A program made the position numbers and the translations under genes. The notes below the pieces were generated by a model that was not told the DNA's origin, ran no database searches, and saw only the letters and a program-made list of their open reading frames with translations. From Ulota crispa (lineage: Eukaryota > Streptophyta > Bryopsida > Orthotrichales > Orthotrichaceae), in assembly GCA_963920765.1 (NCBI GenBank), contig OY987247.1, positions 9,210,471-9,274,470 of the forward strand: a stretch of 64,000 nucleotides of DNA, written 5' to 3'. Positions 10,912-22,813 of this stretch are shown piece after piece (the first letter of the stretch is position 1; every line of letters begins with the position of its first letter).

Positions 10912-11220
10912 ATCTTTTACTTGGAGTTGTCTAGCTCCAAGTTCCACTCTTTGTCTTGTCAAATCTCATCTTTTACTTGGAGTTATCTAGCTCCAAGTTC
11001 CACTCTTTGTCTCATCTTTTACTTGGAGTTATCTAACTCCAAGTTCCACTCTTTGTCTTGTCATCAAGTGTACATATCATGTCTTTGTCCTCAAGTTAGT
11101 ACATCCCGTACACTTGTCCTCAAAGGTGCATGTACACTTATCCTCAAAGGTACATCCCGTACCTTTGTCCTCAAGTGTAGTGTCCTTGTCATCCAAGTGG
11201 AGTTGTCTAACTCCAAATGA
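10912..11220. repeat. Minisatellite with hairpin unit (ACTTGGAGTTATCTAGCTCC)
   Basis: About three copies of a unit combining a short hairpin (TTGGAGTTatctAGCTCCAA) with CCACTCTTTGTCT lie at 10912-11060. They are followed by repeats of TGTCCTCAAAGGTACATCCC at 11080-11180 and a final hairpin unit near 11205. An open frame runs through part of it, but its repetitive content makes it non-genic. Confidence 0.75.
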
Positions 11221-11298
11221 ACAAATTCATCATCCAAGTATGTCTGCCTTCAAGGATTTTCTTCTTGTTCACTAATTCACATTTCATTGTGCAATAGT

Positions 11299-11372
11299 TC
11301 ATCCATCAATCATTCATCCATCAATCATTCATCCATCAAGCATTCATTCATCAACCATTCATCCATCAAGGG
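11299..11372. repeat. 15-bp tandem repeat (ATCCATCAATCATTC)x5
   Basis: Five units start at 11301, 11316, 11331, 11346 and 11361, with one or two substitutions per unit. Confidence 0.85.
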
Positions 11373-12188
11373 TCATGACAGTGTGGAGACCAGAAGCAAC
11401 AAAGTAGCATGAGTATGTGGTGGAAGTGTTTGTGAAAAGATAGAGCTGATACATGAAGAAGCTTGCGTGGTAGCTCGTCAAATCTTTGATTGCATTTGGT
11501 GTTGCTGGAGAGCAATGAGTATGCTCTAAGACAAGCAATATAAGTTCAACTCTTTAATGGTTACACTAATTGATTTATTCATGGATTTCATTTTTGTACC
11601 AATGACATATTCATTGAAAAAGGAAAGGCGCGTTATTTTTCCGAACAAACACTTCCAAACCTCAAAAATTGGAGGAGAGAAACAGGAAATCGAATAAAGT
11701 TGTTGAGACTTCAATTCATTGACAATCGCATAAACACACTTTTTTTTTAGTTGAGATAACCGTATTTTAATTAAAACTTGACAACAATCCCAAGGCCACA
11801 AACTGGCTTCATGTTATTCTCGATGATGGACCCAATTCTTGACCTTCGAGGTATGTGTTAGACTTCATCTTTTTAGCATTAGAATATTTCTTAAAATTTT
11901 GGCCTTTACCATTCCCAGACGAAAGCCCTCAAGGGTTGATTTATTAAACTTGAACCAATCAGAGGCAAACTTAAGACTTGGACGTGGGGGGTTCAAAATG
12001 GCTTTGAACTCTCCCCATGTAAGGCAGTTCTAAGCAATGTCGTTTTTGTAAGGAACACTGATCCCTTTGTTATACTCATTTCATTGAAAAATATTTGGAA
12101 GGACAAGATTGCATTGTCGAAGTCCAAATCTACCATACATTAAACAAAATTTTACCAAAAAGAACAAAGAAAAAGAAAGGTGGTAATA

Positions 12189-13114
12189 TTTACCCCTAAA
12201 GGACAATTGTCCCTTCCTTGGGACAAATGGGATTTTGGGCAAGTACCTACAGTCTCAAATTTTAAACAAATTTTTTGAAACTTTTTTAAAGATAGAAAAA
12301 TACATTAGCTTTTGGGGAATATAATTTTTATTCCAATTTATGTTTGGGAGAAAAAGTTATGTCCAAATAAGCACAAATTTGGGGAAACCAGGTAGCAAAT
12401 TGTTTTTTACAAAAATTTGGATTTTATTTTTATTTTTTTCTCATATTTGATATTTTTTTTACATTTGAGGCTTTGATTCATTCCATCTAGACTAGTTATG
12501 AGAAAGTTATGCACAATATTGGTTTTTGGGCAATTCAAGCATCTTCTTGAAAAAATAACTTATAAAGTTCATTTTTGAATGCAAGGTTAATGTTTTTTCA
12601 AAAAAATTTGTTGGAAAGGGTGAAGTTTTCTTGCTAGAACAATCTTGCCATTGGAATTATTGTGTTTCAATTTCATTGTAGGTTTATTAACAACTTAAGT
12701 TTTTGTTCAATCCCATGCCTACCTCTATGTAAATTTTTTTAAGAATGAAAATTAAGTATTTTTTATTTTTCTTATTTCCTAAAGATTCTCAACTCTATGT
12801 CCCACCATAAAGAAAAGAAACTTCCAAACTCTATGGTGCAAAAAATTTAAGTTAAAAAAGTTTAAAATCAAATAATCTAATCATACAAGGTGCAAAAAAG
12901 TTTGTTTTTTTACACTTAAGACGCAAACATCTTGCAATCTATGCGGTTAATGTTTTTGAATTTTTTATTACACATTCTTATACTAGTCTTGTACAAGATC
13001 CTATGGTTAAATATGCAAAAAGACCAATTTTCAAACTTTTTTACTCTTTACCATAGAAATGGCAATTTTGAGTGTCTTTTGACAAAATAAAGGCCACAGT
13101 TTTGTAGGGGTTAA
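12189..13114. mobile_element. Candidate decayed TTAA element, CCCCTAAAGGAC type
   Basis: The left end TTACCCCTAAAGGACAATTG resembles the left end of the 9622 element. A GTAGGGGTTAA at 13104-13114 could be the right end. The interior next to the left end (GGGACAAATGGGATTTTGGGCA) is shared with that family. The right boundary is a guess. Confidence 0.45.
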
Positions 13115-13345
13115 CCCTTGAGCGCCCAAAGTTATTTTTGGATTTAGGAGAAAATGGAGGGTTTAATGGCCACCACAGCTTGGAAAATTACATCCAGAAA
13201 AGTGACTGTCAGATTTGAGAAAGGACTACATTCTCTACTGATGGGGACCAATCATGGCTGTTTTCACCGTACAAATTTAAAAAAATTGAAATGAAGTTGT
13301 GGGCCCCATCAATAGTATACTGTCGATGGGGCGCTTAAGGCTTAA
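13111..13345. mobile_element. TTAA-flanked MITE with TTAACCCTTGAGCGCCC ends
   Basis: The left end TTAACCCTTGAGCGCCC and the right end GGGGCGCTTAAGGCTTAA are inverted partners. It abuts the preceding element and the two share one TTAA. A solo end of the same type lies at 14399-14421. Confidence 0.7.
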
Positions 13346-13399
13346 GGGCAGTTCACACTATGTCCCACATCCCAAGTTCCACTAAAATTTGAGGATATG

Positions 13400-14398
13400 A
13401 TCGGTATAGACTATAGAGTCAAAACTTGGGACTTGGCATTTCACACTACATCCCGAGTTCCACATCCCGATTGCTTACATGACAACATTTTTTGAAAATT
13501 TTGATGCTAAAGAAGGTGGGATTTTACTCAAAGTTTGGGTTGACCATTTTGCTAAACCCAGCTTTTAGACTAAGTTCCATTAGCATTTTTACATAAAATA
13601 TTCATGGCATTCTTTAGTACTCCCTTTTGCCTTTAATAACCCAACTAACTTGGGATTTGGTGTTGTAGTGAGACTTACAAAGATGGAACGTGGGATGCAA
13701 GGTTTTTTATGGTTTTGGATTGGCAGCTTTTCGAGCCATATTGTAATTTTTATTGGTCTAGATATGGCCACACAAGATTTGTTTTTAATGCAAAATTAGG
13801 CTGCAAGTATTTATACTTTGAGCTTGTTGATTGTGACAAAATTTTCCTAAAATCAAAAGTTGGTATTGCAAGAATGAATTCCATAATGATGTGGGTTACA
13901 AAACCCAAAAATTTGTAACAAAATTTTGTAGGCCCTTGATTCATCTCAAATTTTGTGGGTAGCAAGATTAGATGTGAATGCACACATACTCAAATTATTG
14001 AAGCTTGTACTTCTTTGAATGCTAAGCTTTAGGGCTTCAAACTGCAATTGCTTGGAAAACGATGACTGGCAAAATCAATGAGGATTACCTTGAAAAGGGT
14101 TTAGAACATGTTTGAATGCTTGCCAATGAATTCCTTGCTACCACAAAGCACATTGCAAGGAAGCTTGCAAGGGACATTGACCAATTGTAACTTCTAAATG
14201 CTACTTGCCGCCTAGCTTTGTATTGTGTTCCATGCAATCAAGGCTCCAAAGGTATTTGTACAACATTTGACTTGACTTATCTTTACTCCACTTGCATGGA
14301 CCACTTGAGGACCTTGATAAATGCAGTTTATATCAAAGTCAAAAATTAGATCTAGTCCTTCAAATAGGCTTGTGAAATCTTGAGAGGTCACATTTGGG
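13400..14398. other. Intergenic, nothing recognised
   Basis: Overlapping short frames near 13590-13980 occur on both strands and resemble nothing I know. Confidence 0.4.
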
Positions 14399-14421
14399 CC
14401 TCTAGGGCGCTCAAGGGTTAA
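14399..14421. mobile_element. Solo end of a GAGCGCCC-type TTAA element
   Basis: The sequence AGGGCGCTCAAGGGTTAA is the inverted form of the element end seen at 13111. The other end was not found. Confidence 0.5.
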
Positions 14422-14429
14422 ATGCCTTT

Positions 14430-16670
14430 TTGGTCTAGCGGAGTCACATCCCCAACCTGTCATACACGGTTGAATATTGAAAGTTGAAAAATGAAAATGC
14501 ATGAAAAAAAAGGGAGTAAGGCACAATGATACACACCATTCCATGCAATACAAAAGTAAAGCAACCATTCCTCAAAAAATATTGTTTCTAATTTTGCTAG
14601 TACTTTGCAGCCTTTTTTTATTGGCTAATTTTTGCCTAAATCTTACCTAAAAATCCTTGTGGCTATCACTACACTATGAAATTAGGCTCAAAAAGTGAAT
14701 GAAATTGCCAGATATATCCTTGAGCAAACATATGGTTTGCTAGCTTTTGCACAAAAGTAGCTTATATTAGTAAATTTGTAGGATGAACATGCACACATCA
14801 TTCATTCCTTCCAATATTAGCCAAATTTTCCTTACTTGTGCGCTTTCTAGGGTGTGAGTTGCTTTATCTTGGCAAAAACATAAAAAAACGTTGGTTCTTT
14901 GCTATTTTTTACAACCTTGTGAAAGGGTTAGTTTATTGCTCATACATGATACATCAATGTGGCGCTAAGGTGGAAATTGCAACTTTTCTTATAAAGTGGG
15001 ATAAAAGTCATAAGTTGTCTCCTATTTTGGAGTAGTTTAGTTGTATCCTCCTTCAAGGTTGTAACTAAATCAAGATCTTTGATTCCAAATATGAATTTCA
15101 AATTTCTTAATTCAATCTCTTCATGGTAAATATCTAAACTCTTCCACTTTTTGACAAGTGAATAATTATAGCTTTTTCACCTTGAGCCCACATTGACACA
15201 TGTGCAATGAATTGAGCCCTTGTGAAAAGCCTTCCAAATAACTACATCAACTTGTAGTGTTGATACCCATGAAAACTCCTAATATTTGCTCCCATGCAAA
15301 TCCTAATATATGTTCCCCACAAGATTTTTGTTTTAAGGATTACTTAAAGTAGAAGCACCCAATACTAATAGTATACTTAATGTTGTTACTCTTTACACAA
15401 GGTGGTTCTTTCAGAACTTATATCTAAGTAAGTTATAGAGAGCTTGTTGACGTAAACTAAAATGATAAGCTATCTATGACTTACCTAAATTTAAGTTTTA
15501 AAATAACCACCCCCTATAAACAGTAATGACATTAGGTACACAGTTACTATTGGGTCCTTCTAGCAAACTTACCACATCTAGAAGTCCAGAATCACCATTC
15601 AGGGACATGATACCATATGGTTGGCACTCCCAAAATCCCAGCAAGTTCCCTTTCCTTTGGATTATTGAGACTACAAGTGAAGCTGAAAGTGACCAACTTG
15701 AAAAAAAAAAAAAAAAAAAAGCCCTTGTCGAGGAGTTCGTGTCATAAAAAAACACAAAATTCCTCTAAAACAAAGTCTTCAGAACTCTCTCTTGTCACTA
15801 TCATTATTGCCACGTGGCACATTGTAGTTGAAGAAGATGGAAAACACGGAGGTTTAGAGAGCAGCTGTCCCGCTTTTCTCCACATATCCTTTTGGCGAGG
15901 CATGCAATGAAAAATCCATAAAGTTCAAATTATTCCATGCAAAAAAATTAGAGTTTGTAAATTTTGTTTTGGAGGAAAATGGAGCTTCGTGATTTGCTAA
16001 TGTCGTTTTACATCTTTTTCATAAGTAATTATTAGTCCAGGGAAGAGATATTACACAAGATTTGCAAAAAGAACTTTATTTGTAGTCTTTTTATAATCCA
16101 TTACACCTGTGGTACTTCTGGTAGATACATGTGAATAGAGCAGCTCATTATGACAATGCATAAAGTGAAAGCCAAAAAATGGAAGTCATACTTATAAGGT
16201 TTTCAATTTTTTTAAATTACGCAGTCACATGCATATGAAAACATATAGTTCTATGTTTGTGTATATATTTATGTATATATATTAATATAGTATGGTTGAG
16301 CAAGGAATCATTTACCCTATGTATCACAATTCTTTCTTATTAAGTGCTCAAGACACCTTAGTGAACAAGAGAACATTGAAGGTGACTCCTCCATGCCTTG
16401 CAAAGATTGTGATGGTGAAATTGAACTTAGTCTCAATTGAACGAGGGTTGTAACTCTTTGATCATAACAAAGTAGGTGACTACCCTTGTGTATTTGGAAA
16501 GCTTATGAAAGCACGCACTTGTGAGTACAAATGGTTTGAGGATTTGAGTTGCGAATCAAATGTTATGGCTTCTAAAAGTTGGCAATATACTTATGGCGCC
16601 CATAAATATGGGAAGGTGGAAGTAGAAGTGAGTAAGGATTCCTCATGAGAATGGAGCATGCTATATATTA
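14430..16670. other. Intergenic, AT-rich
   Basis: No gene is recognised. There is a pure run of about 19 A at 15702-15720 and a TATATA-rich patch at 16255-16290. Confidence 0.4.
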
Positions 16671-17797
16671 GGGGGTTTCAGATATGATGTTCACCACCAA
16701 TTTCATTCATGTGAATGAAATTGGTGAACAAGTTAGTCAAGCCACCATTCATGTCCTTGCGTTCACCCATTCAAGCATCCAAATTGTAATGAACTACTCA
16801 CCACCCTTTCAACTTTGTCCACAATCACTAATTTGGATCCCTTGAATTCCACCATTGTTGCTTCTAATTTGGAACCCTTTCGCTTCACAATTGTCCGCTT
16901 TCTAATCAAGATCTCTTCAGCTTCACCATTGTCGCTTCTTGCGCATTGTGATTCCTTGAATGACCTTAACCTGGCAATCAACTCTGCATCCAAACTGTCT
17001 AGAGGCGCGAAGCGAGAGCTAGAGGCTCCAAACAAGAGCCGAGAGGCGGGCAACAACACAAACAAGTGCGGAATTGACAAGAACACAAGCGGAGTGGGAG
17101 AGGCAAGGAGGGAGAGGCTTCACATTGTTCACGTGTGAACAAGCCATGAGGACCTCCTGGAGGTCCCCATGGGTGGTTCACACGTGAACAACGTGAAGGC
17201 GTGAAGCCTCTCCCTCTCGCTCATGCTCCTGTTGCTGCTCCCTCATCTCAACTTGTTGCTCCCCACCTCTAGCTCTCGCTCTTGCTCCCAACCTCTCGCT
17301 CTTGCTCCACGCTGCCAGATTACAAGCACTTGAAGGTTCAAGGATGCTCATCGCCTGAAAGATGAAAGAAATCTCTAATGCAACACTCAAATTCAGCTCG
17401 AATTCAATTTAAATGTTTATGCGTGAGCTTTGGAGGGATTAGGTAGGGCACATCTAATTCATTTGACATCTCTATTTTGGTTAAGAAAAGTAGATAACAA
17501 GATCACAAAATTGCAATCCGCAAGATGAAGGGTTCTAGATTAGAAGCAGACTATAGTGGAGCTGAAAGGACAATGGTGGAGTTGAGGGGACTTGGAATAG
17601 AAGTAATGATGGTGGAGCTCAAAGGATCCAGATTAGCTTACGTGATTCTCGGCAAAGTCGAAGGGGTGGTTTGTAGTTCACTAAAATGTGGATATTTGAA
17701 TGGGTGAACAAAAGGACATGAACAATGGCTTCACTAAGTTGTTCACCAATTTCATTCATGTGAACAAAATTGGTGATGAACGGCACATTTGAAACCC
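16671..17797. mobile_element. Large foldback element with GGGGGTTTCAGATATG ends, copy 1
   Basis: The ends GGGGGTTTCAGATATG and CATTTGAAACCC are inverted, with GTTCACCACCAATTT inside them and its complement at the right. The arms, roughly 500 bases, face a central palindrome at 17125-17192 (CATGAGGACCTCC and GGAGGTCCCCATG, flanked by GTTCACGTGTGAAC). Arm stretches rich in CTCTCGCTC and their complements produce long chance frames. A second copy follows at 17965-18617. Confidence 0.8.
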
Positions 17798-17964
17798 ACT
17801 ATTGCTAAAAAACTAAATTACAAAGATTTAAGATTGTTAATGTTCACTTACAGTAAAGTTAGTAGCTAAAAGTCATGGCCAATGAAAAAAGATGAAATCT
17901 TGCATAACTCTCTTTCATCTCTCTTAAATGAGCTAGTTTTTTTTAAAGCCATAATTCATGCAAT

Positions 17965-18617
17965 AGGGGGTTTCAGATATCTCAAAAAAATGGTGAACAA
18001 ATGGTTGTGAAGAAGTTTTTGTTCACTGGTGAATAGGAAGTCACAGAAGTGAACCACCCATGAGGACCTCCAAGAGGTCCTCATGGCTCATTCATGAGTG
18101 AATGACATGAAGGCGTGAGCCTCTCCCTCCCTACCTCTCCCTCTCGCTCCTATTCTTGGCCGCACTTGCCCCTATCCTTGTTGCTCCCCACTTCTCGCTC
18201 TCGCTTCCAGCCTCTTGCTATTGCTCCCAACCTCTCACTCCCAGACCGTGCCACCAGAATTCAAGAACACGATACTTATCAAAGTTTCCAGCAAAACACT
18301 TACAATTAGCAAAATCGCAAAATTGCAATGCACGAGCTGAAGGGTTCCAAATTAGAAGTGGACTATGGTAGAGCCAAAGGGACAATGGTGGAGCTGAGGG
18401 GACTTGGATTAGAAGCGGCGATGGTGGAGCTGAAGGGATCCGAATTAGCTTACAAGATTGATGATTCTGGGCAAAGTTGAAGGGGTGATATGTAGTTCAT
18501 TAAAATGTGGATATTTGAATAGATGAACCAGAGAACATGAACAATGGCTTGACTAAGTTGTTCACCAATTTCATTCATGTGAACAAAATTGGTGGTGAAC
18601 GGCATATCTGAATACCT
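17965..18617. mobile_element. Foldback element with GGGGGTTTCAGATAT ends, copy 2
   Basis: The element shares its ends, the central CATGAGGACCTCC / GGTCCTCATG hairpin, the CTCTCGCTC-rich tract and the right arm with the copy at 16671-17797. The left arm is much shorter, so it is a deletion derivative. Confidence 0.75.
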
Positions 18618-20513
18618 ATTTCAATAGAGCAAGTGAGTAGTGCATTGCAATTTACTCAAACAAATTCCATTTTCAAAATCTTAGCTATTCTTTATCTCAA
18701 TTTATGTTTTGTATCAAAAGCTATTTTGACTGGAACCTCAAGAAAGCTTCAGAAGTTTTGTTTGTGTCCATGGAAGAAAAATGAATGGTCTTCAAAACTT
18801 AGGTTCTCTTGGAGTTATCATGAATCCACACCATGAAAGGTGGGGGAGAGGAGAAGTTGCCAAATTTTGTGAAGTGTATTATGAAGAAAGGTGGTCTCTC
18901 CTTCCTTACTCTCATATGACGTTATTGTAAGTTCCAATGATTCATAGGTATTTGTAGTTGGGTTTCTCTATGCCTTCAATACATCTTGTGGGCTTTGGAG
19001 TATTACTTATTGTTGATTGGGTGATACTTTGGAACTCATGTAGACATTGGTAGTAGTCAATAAGGAGCAAAGTGTTCCACCAAGTTTCAATGGATAAGTA
19101 GTAATAGTAACGTTCCAATGTGTGTGAATTGGATTTATTAGAGATTGGAGATCACAACCTAGAATGGTTTGTACCAGGGATTGAAAAGTACCATCATCAA
19201 GGACTTAGGACTTAGTCATTGATAGAAGTTCCACCCTATGTCACTCAATAACATACCTAATTAGAATATGATATGGAAGTTGGACAATAAGATGTCCAAT
19301 GTGAAAGCAGAACCAAGACTTGAAAGAGGGCTAACTTTAGATGTGCATGACATCTAGATTTTTTGCAAGTTTGTAGAACTTGTTGAACTCAAGATTTGAC
19401 CAATGGGAATGTTATTGATAACCTAAGGAGAACTTGTTTACAAAACATTCAGTTATCTTTCATTGTTGAGATAAAGTTAAGCACTCTTCAACAAAGAAGG
19501 TTCATTTACTTTCTCTTCAAAGGAAAACCAACCGTCTTCTAAATAATGTTGCTTAGTGATGAATCACTAGTGTTCAAGGTTGTTTTTCTCTACAAGCTTA
19601 GACATTAATAGCAGTGTCATCCACATCCATAAGCAAACAAATTAGGTTTTGCAATTTAAACCTCCAAGATCCTATATTTTGTTATATTGCATTCCAACAA
19701 AGCAATGTTGAAGTGGCTTTGACAGATAAGTGCAAACAGATACTCAATAAAATATGGTTATTTGCTTCACTTCCAAATACCTCGTGAGCCAAACCTTCAA
19801 AGTCTCTGTTTATCGGTGAATTTCTTATTTTAGTAGGACCTTTCCAAAGATAAAGTTTAGTGACTACATTAGCGGCACTTGGAATGATTATAGGCGCAGC
19901 CAATTCTCTTTGGCCATATAATCGTGTAATTTATGGGAATTCCAAACCCAAATTCCTCCAAAAATTCTCCAATATACATAAAAGAGAACTTCCACCATTT
20001 TCCCTTTTATTGTCGGAGTTATTTGAATAGGTGTTTAGTCAAGAAGTAGCTGATGAATCCCCACAAGCATCAGCTGCAATCAACCCAAAACCAAATACTA
20101 TTTTAAAAACGTGCAGGAACAAAGGAAACGATCGAACTCCCATTCCACTCCCTTTGGGAACAAAAAGATCAATTACATAATGTACACAACCACAAAACCT
20201 CAGAAACCCTAAAGTTTAAAATAGAGCAGTACCTTGAACTGCTCCAAGTCCAAACAGCTCCCTCTGCAGTTCTGCTACATCAAACCAGCATGCTCAGGAT
20301 TAAATTTGTTGAAACCCAAACTGGCTTGAGACAATTCAACCCTCGGTAATGATCTGCATCCCATAACCTGGAACGATACTATTGTGCAAACATATGGCGG
20401 ATCTCCCTTCTCAACAACTGCTTCTCATATCTTTTCTGCTACATTACAGAGGTATGGCTACATTGGGCCAGCATGGCAGGAAAGGTGTTTACTGGTTGGA
20501 AAGGCCAAGTTGG
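18618..20513. other. Intergenic, nothing firmly recognised
   Basis: Short frames such as the minus-strand one at 19682-19903 could be remnants of something coding, but I could not assign them. The last few hundred bases probably include the 3' untranslated part of the next gene. Confidence 0.35.
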
Positions 20514-21863
20514 TCATACGCCGCTGTAGAGCTGATGCAGAGCCTGGGATAATTCATTCACACGTTCCAGAATGCGGTCATGATCTGAGTCTCGTAATCT
20601 ACACCGATACTTCTGTAAGAATTTATCCGGATGCCACTTGAGAATCTCCTTCCGCAGCAGCTGTTTGTGTTCTGAAGGAGGAGCATTGTGCAAGACAACT
20701 CGCGATATCTCCGCATCCTTGCCCTTCTCCACCGGAAAGGGAACATCAGAGTAACCAAGGGACTGTTTACCAGACTCGGAGAATTTCTTCCAAGAGATCT
20801 CATAACGTTTGTACCGATCCACGCTCTTCTTCTGCAGAACGCGCTCCCTCCATGCTTTGTCTTTGGCAATCTCCTCCTCCAGGATCCGCTTGGCCTGTTG
20901 ATTTCGCTCCTCCTGTTCTCGTTTCCGTTTCTCATTCAACTCTTTGAACAGTCCTCCTTCAAGCGGGTCTTTCAGTTTCCTCTTCTTGCTGGATCCCAGA
21001 AACACGTAGTGATCATCATCGTCGTCATCATCTTCATCGTTGTACAGAAACTCAGACCAGTCTTCTCTGTGCCAGTCCTTCTTCGGTTGCGGCTCGCCCC
21101 AGCTATGCCCCCACCAGCGTTCACTGTCACTCAACTCCTCAGCTAAACGAGTGCCCCAGTCTTGTGGCTCCATGTACGTCTTTTTAGGTATTTTCAAGCT
21201 CTCTTCCTTCTGCTTCCGCAATCTCTCAATGCGAGCCTCCACAGCAATCAATGGCGTCACCCCTTCGTAATTCGTGGCGTGCATGTCCCCTCCTGCCTCT
21301 CTCAACATTGCAATGATGTCTGTAAATCCATACCGTGCTGCAATGTGCAACGGACTGTTCCCCTTTGCGTCTCGAGCTGTGATGTCTGCACCTTCTTTTA
21401 CCAAAAACTCGACCATCTCGGGTGCACCAGCGTAACAAGCATGGTGCAAAGGAGTTAACCCCTCCGCATCCGTGCAGTTGATGTCAATATGCAGCAATGC
21501 CTCCCTCAACACATCGCTTTGCCTTGATTTCCGACTGCTGTACTTGTACTTCCTCTGCTTCTGCGTCACATCGTCCCCGGATTCGTATGAATAACTAAAA
21601 TGCCCGCTCGTCGAAGGCTCCCCGAATTCGGACTCGGACTCTGGCTCCAACTCTGATGAATCCCGATCCCGATGCCGTTTCCTTTTTCCACGGCGCCGTT
21701 CATCGTATGTCGACCTCTTCCGACTCTCCTGTTTCCTGCTCTTCCTCACAAAATACTTGCCGTTCTTCTCTAGAACACGCAGAACGCGCGCAAGGTGTCC
21801 CGTCGCTGCGGCCTGTAGCAGCTTTCTCTCCACCTTTATAGAATCGCACCTCGAGCTCTTCAT
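20514..21863 (-). CDS. NFKBIL1: NFKBIL1-like protein with ankyrin repeats and C-terminal J-like domain
   Basis: The single-exon gene encodes 449 residues from ATG 21863 to TGA 20514. The N-terminal third is basic and Ser/Arg-rich. It is followed by two to three ankyrin repeats (EGLTPLHHACYAGAPEMVEF and KGNSPLHIAARYGF), an acidic run of Asp residues, and a long charged Glu/Lys/Arg helix. A C-terminal J-domain-like segment with HPD (KEILKWHPDKF) and a helical end (ERVNELSQALHQL) completes it. This order matches the conserved NFKBIL1 (I-kappa-B-like) family, nuclear proteins linked in animals to RNA processing; the plant role is not known to me. The frame is intact. Its upstream side carries three 166-bp tandem repeats, each with an AACCCTAA telo-box core. 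Confidence 0.88.
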   Translation of the reverse strand: MKSSRCDSIKVERKLLQAAATGHLARVLRVLEKNGKYFVRKSRKQESRKRSTYDERRRGKRKRHRDRDSSELEPESESEFGEPSTSGHFSYSYESGDDVTQKQRKYKYSSRKSRQSDVLREALLHIDINCTDAEGLTPLHHACYAGAPEMVEFLVKEGADITARDAKGNSPLHIAARYGFTDIIAMLREAGGDMHATNYEGVTPLIAVEARIERLRKQKEESLKIPKKTYMEPQDWGTRLAEELSDSERWWGHSWGEPQPKKDWHREDWSEFLYNDEDDDDDDDHYVFLGSSKKRKLKDPLEGGLFKELNEKRKREQEERNQQAKRILEEEIAKDKAWRERVLQKKSVDRYKRYEISWKKFSESGKQSLGYSDVPFPVEKGKDAEISRVVLHNAPPSEHKQLLRKEILKWHPDKFLQKYRCRLRDSDHDRILERVNELSQALHQLYSGV

Positions 21864-21899
21864 CACTACACAACTCTACAACGGTCACAACGACACCTC

Positions 21900-22400
21900 G
21901 CCCGTAACCCTAATTCTCCCGATCAATCGATCAATCGATCAATCTCAAGCTTTCTTTCAAGTTTCTTTCTTTTGAAGACAATGTTTTAGGAACTGCAACT
22001 TTAAATACTCTGTGCTCACAGAAACGTCGCGCACTAACTCTCACAATATCGCCAGCAAAAACTCCGCACCTAACCCTAATGCTCCCGAAATCGATCCTGC
22101 AAACGTTTCTTCCAATTTTGCTTTTGCCGGCAACATTTTGTGAATCAGAATGGTACAAATTCTGTGCTCATACTATCTCTTACAGCAATTCCTTGCACCG
22201 ACCCGCAAGTATTCGCCCGCAAAAATCCTTTACGCGTAACCCTAATGGTTGATTCAGATATCGATCAATCTCTCTCGTCTTCCTCTATTTCTTGAGGCGA
22301 AATATTTTGCGAATTAGGAGCCTTTTCAAGTTCTATACAAGGAATAGAGTTCCGTGACGCAATTGTCAGTGCGACGAGAACTCTGCATATCGGTGACAAA
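21900..22400. repeat. Three diverged 166-bp tandem repeats upstream of the NFKBIL1-like gene
   Basis: The landmark TAACCCTAAT occurs at 21905, 22071 and 22237, exactly 166 bases apart each time. Each unit continues with a GATC-rich patch, a pyrimidine-rich stretch and CTGTGCTCA or a variant. The first unit also contains GATCAATC repeated three times. The array begins about 40 bases upstream of the start codon, so it makes up the leader or promoter. Confidence 0.8.
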
Positions 22401-22563
22401 AAAAAAAACAAAGTGTGAAATCCTTCGAGGGAAGAGCCTTGAATGCCGCTTTGTTTCGTGCCTCATGCGTATTGGATATCTTACTTTACTTTTACTTTTT
22501 AGCTTTTTGCCTTTTGCTTTTTCAAGTTCGGAAACTTCATCCATCCATCAATCGAGAGGGGGC

Positions 22564-22811
22564 TTAACCCCTGAGCGCCCAGCACAAGTTCACTGAAATC
22601 TAAATCCTTTGAAACTAATTCTAATCAAACTATCATCTAAAAGAGATTCACAAAAATTAATCATATAGATTGGTAGTAAATATAAGTCCAGAGCTTCAAG
22701 GAAAAGGACACATCCTTTCACCGTACCATTGAAAAAATTATAGTGGTCAAACAAGGAAATTTTTCAAAACCAAGAGGCCATATTTTGGCTCCCTAGGCAC
22801 TTAGGGGTTAA
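22564..22811. mobile_element. TTAA-flanked MITE, TTAACCCCTGAGCGCCC family, copy 1
   Basis: The 248-base element has TTAA at both ends. The left tip is CCCCTGAGCGCCCA and the right tip GGCACTTAGGGG. Its interior (AAGATTCACAAAA-like, CCGTACCAT, GGTCAAACAAGGAA) matches the copy at 60464-60711. Confidence 0.85.
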
Positions 22812-22813
22812 GC

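Noticed and set aside
10921..11220. 99-codon frame as a gene
   Set aside because: It is translated minisatellite; the repeats ELSSSKFHSL and RTLVLK come from the tandem units.
11299..11372. CRISPR-like array
   Set aside because: Units are 15 bases with no spacers, and the DNA is plant nuclear.
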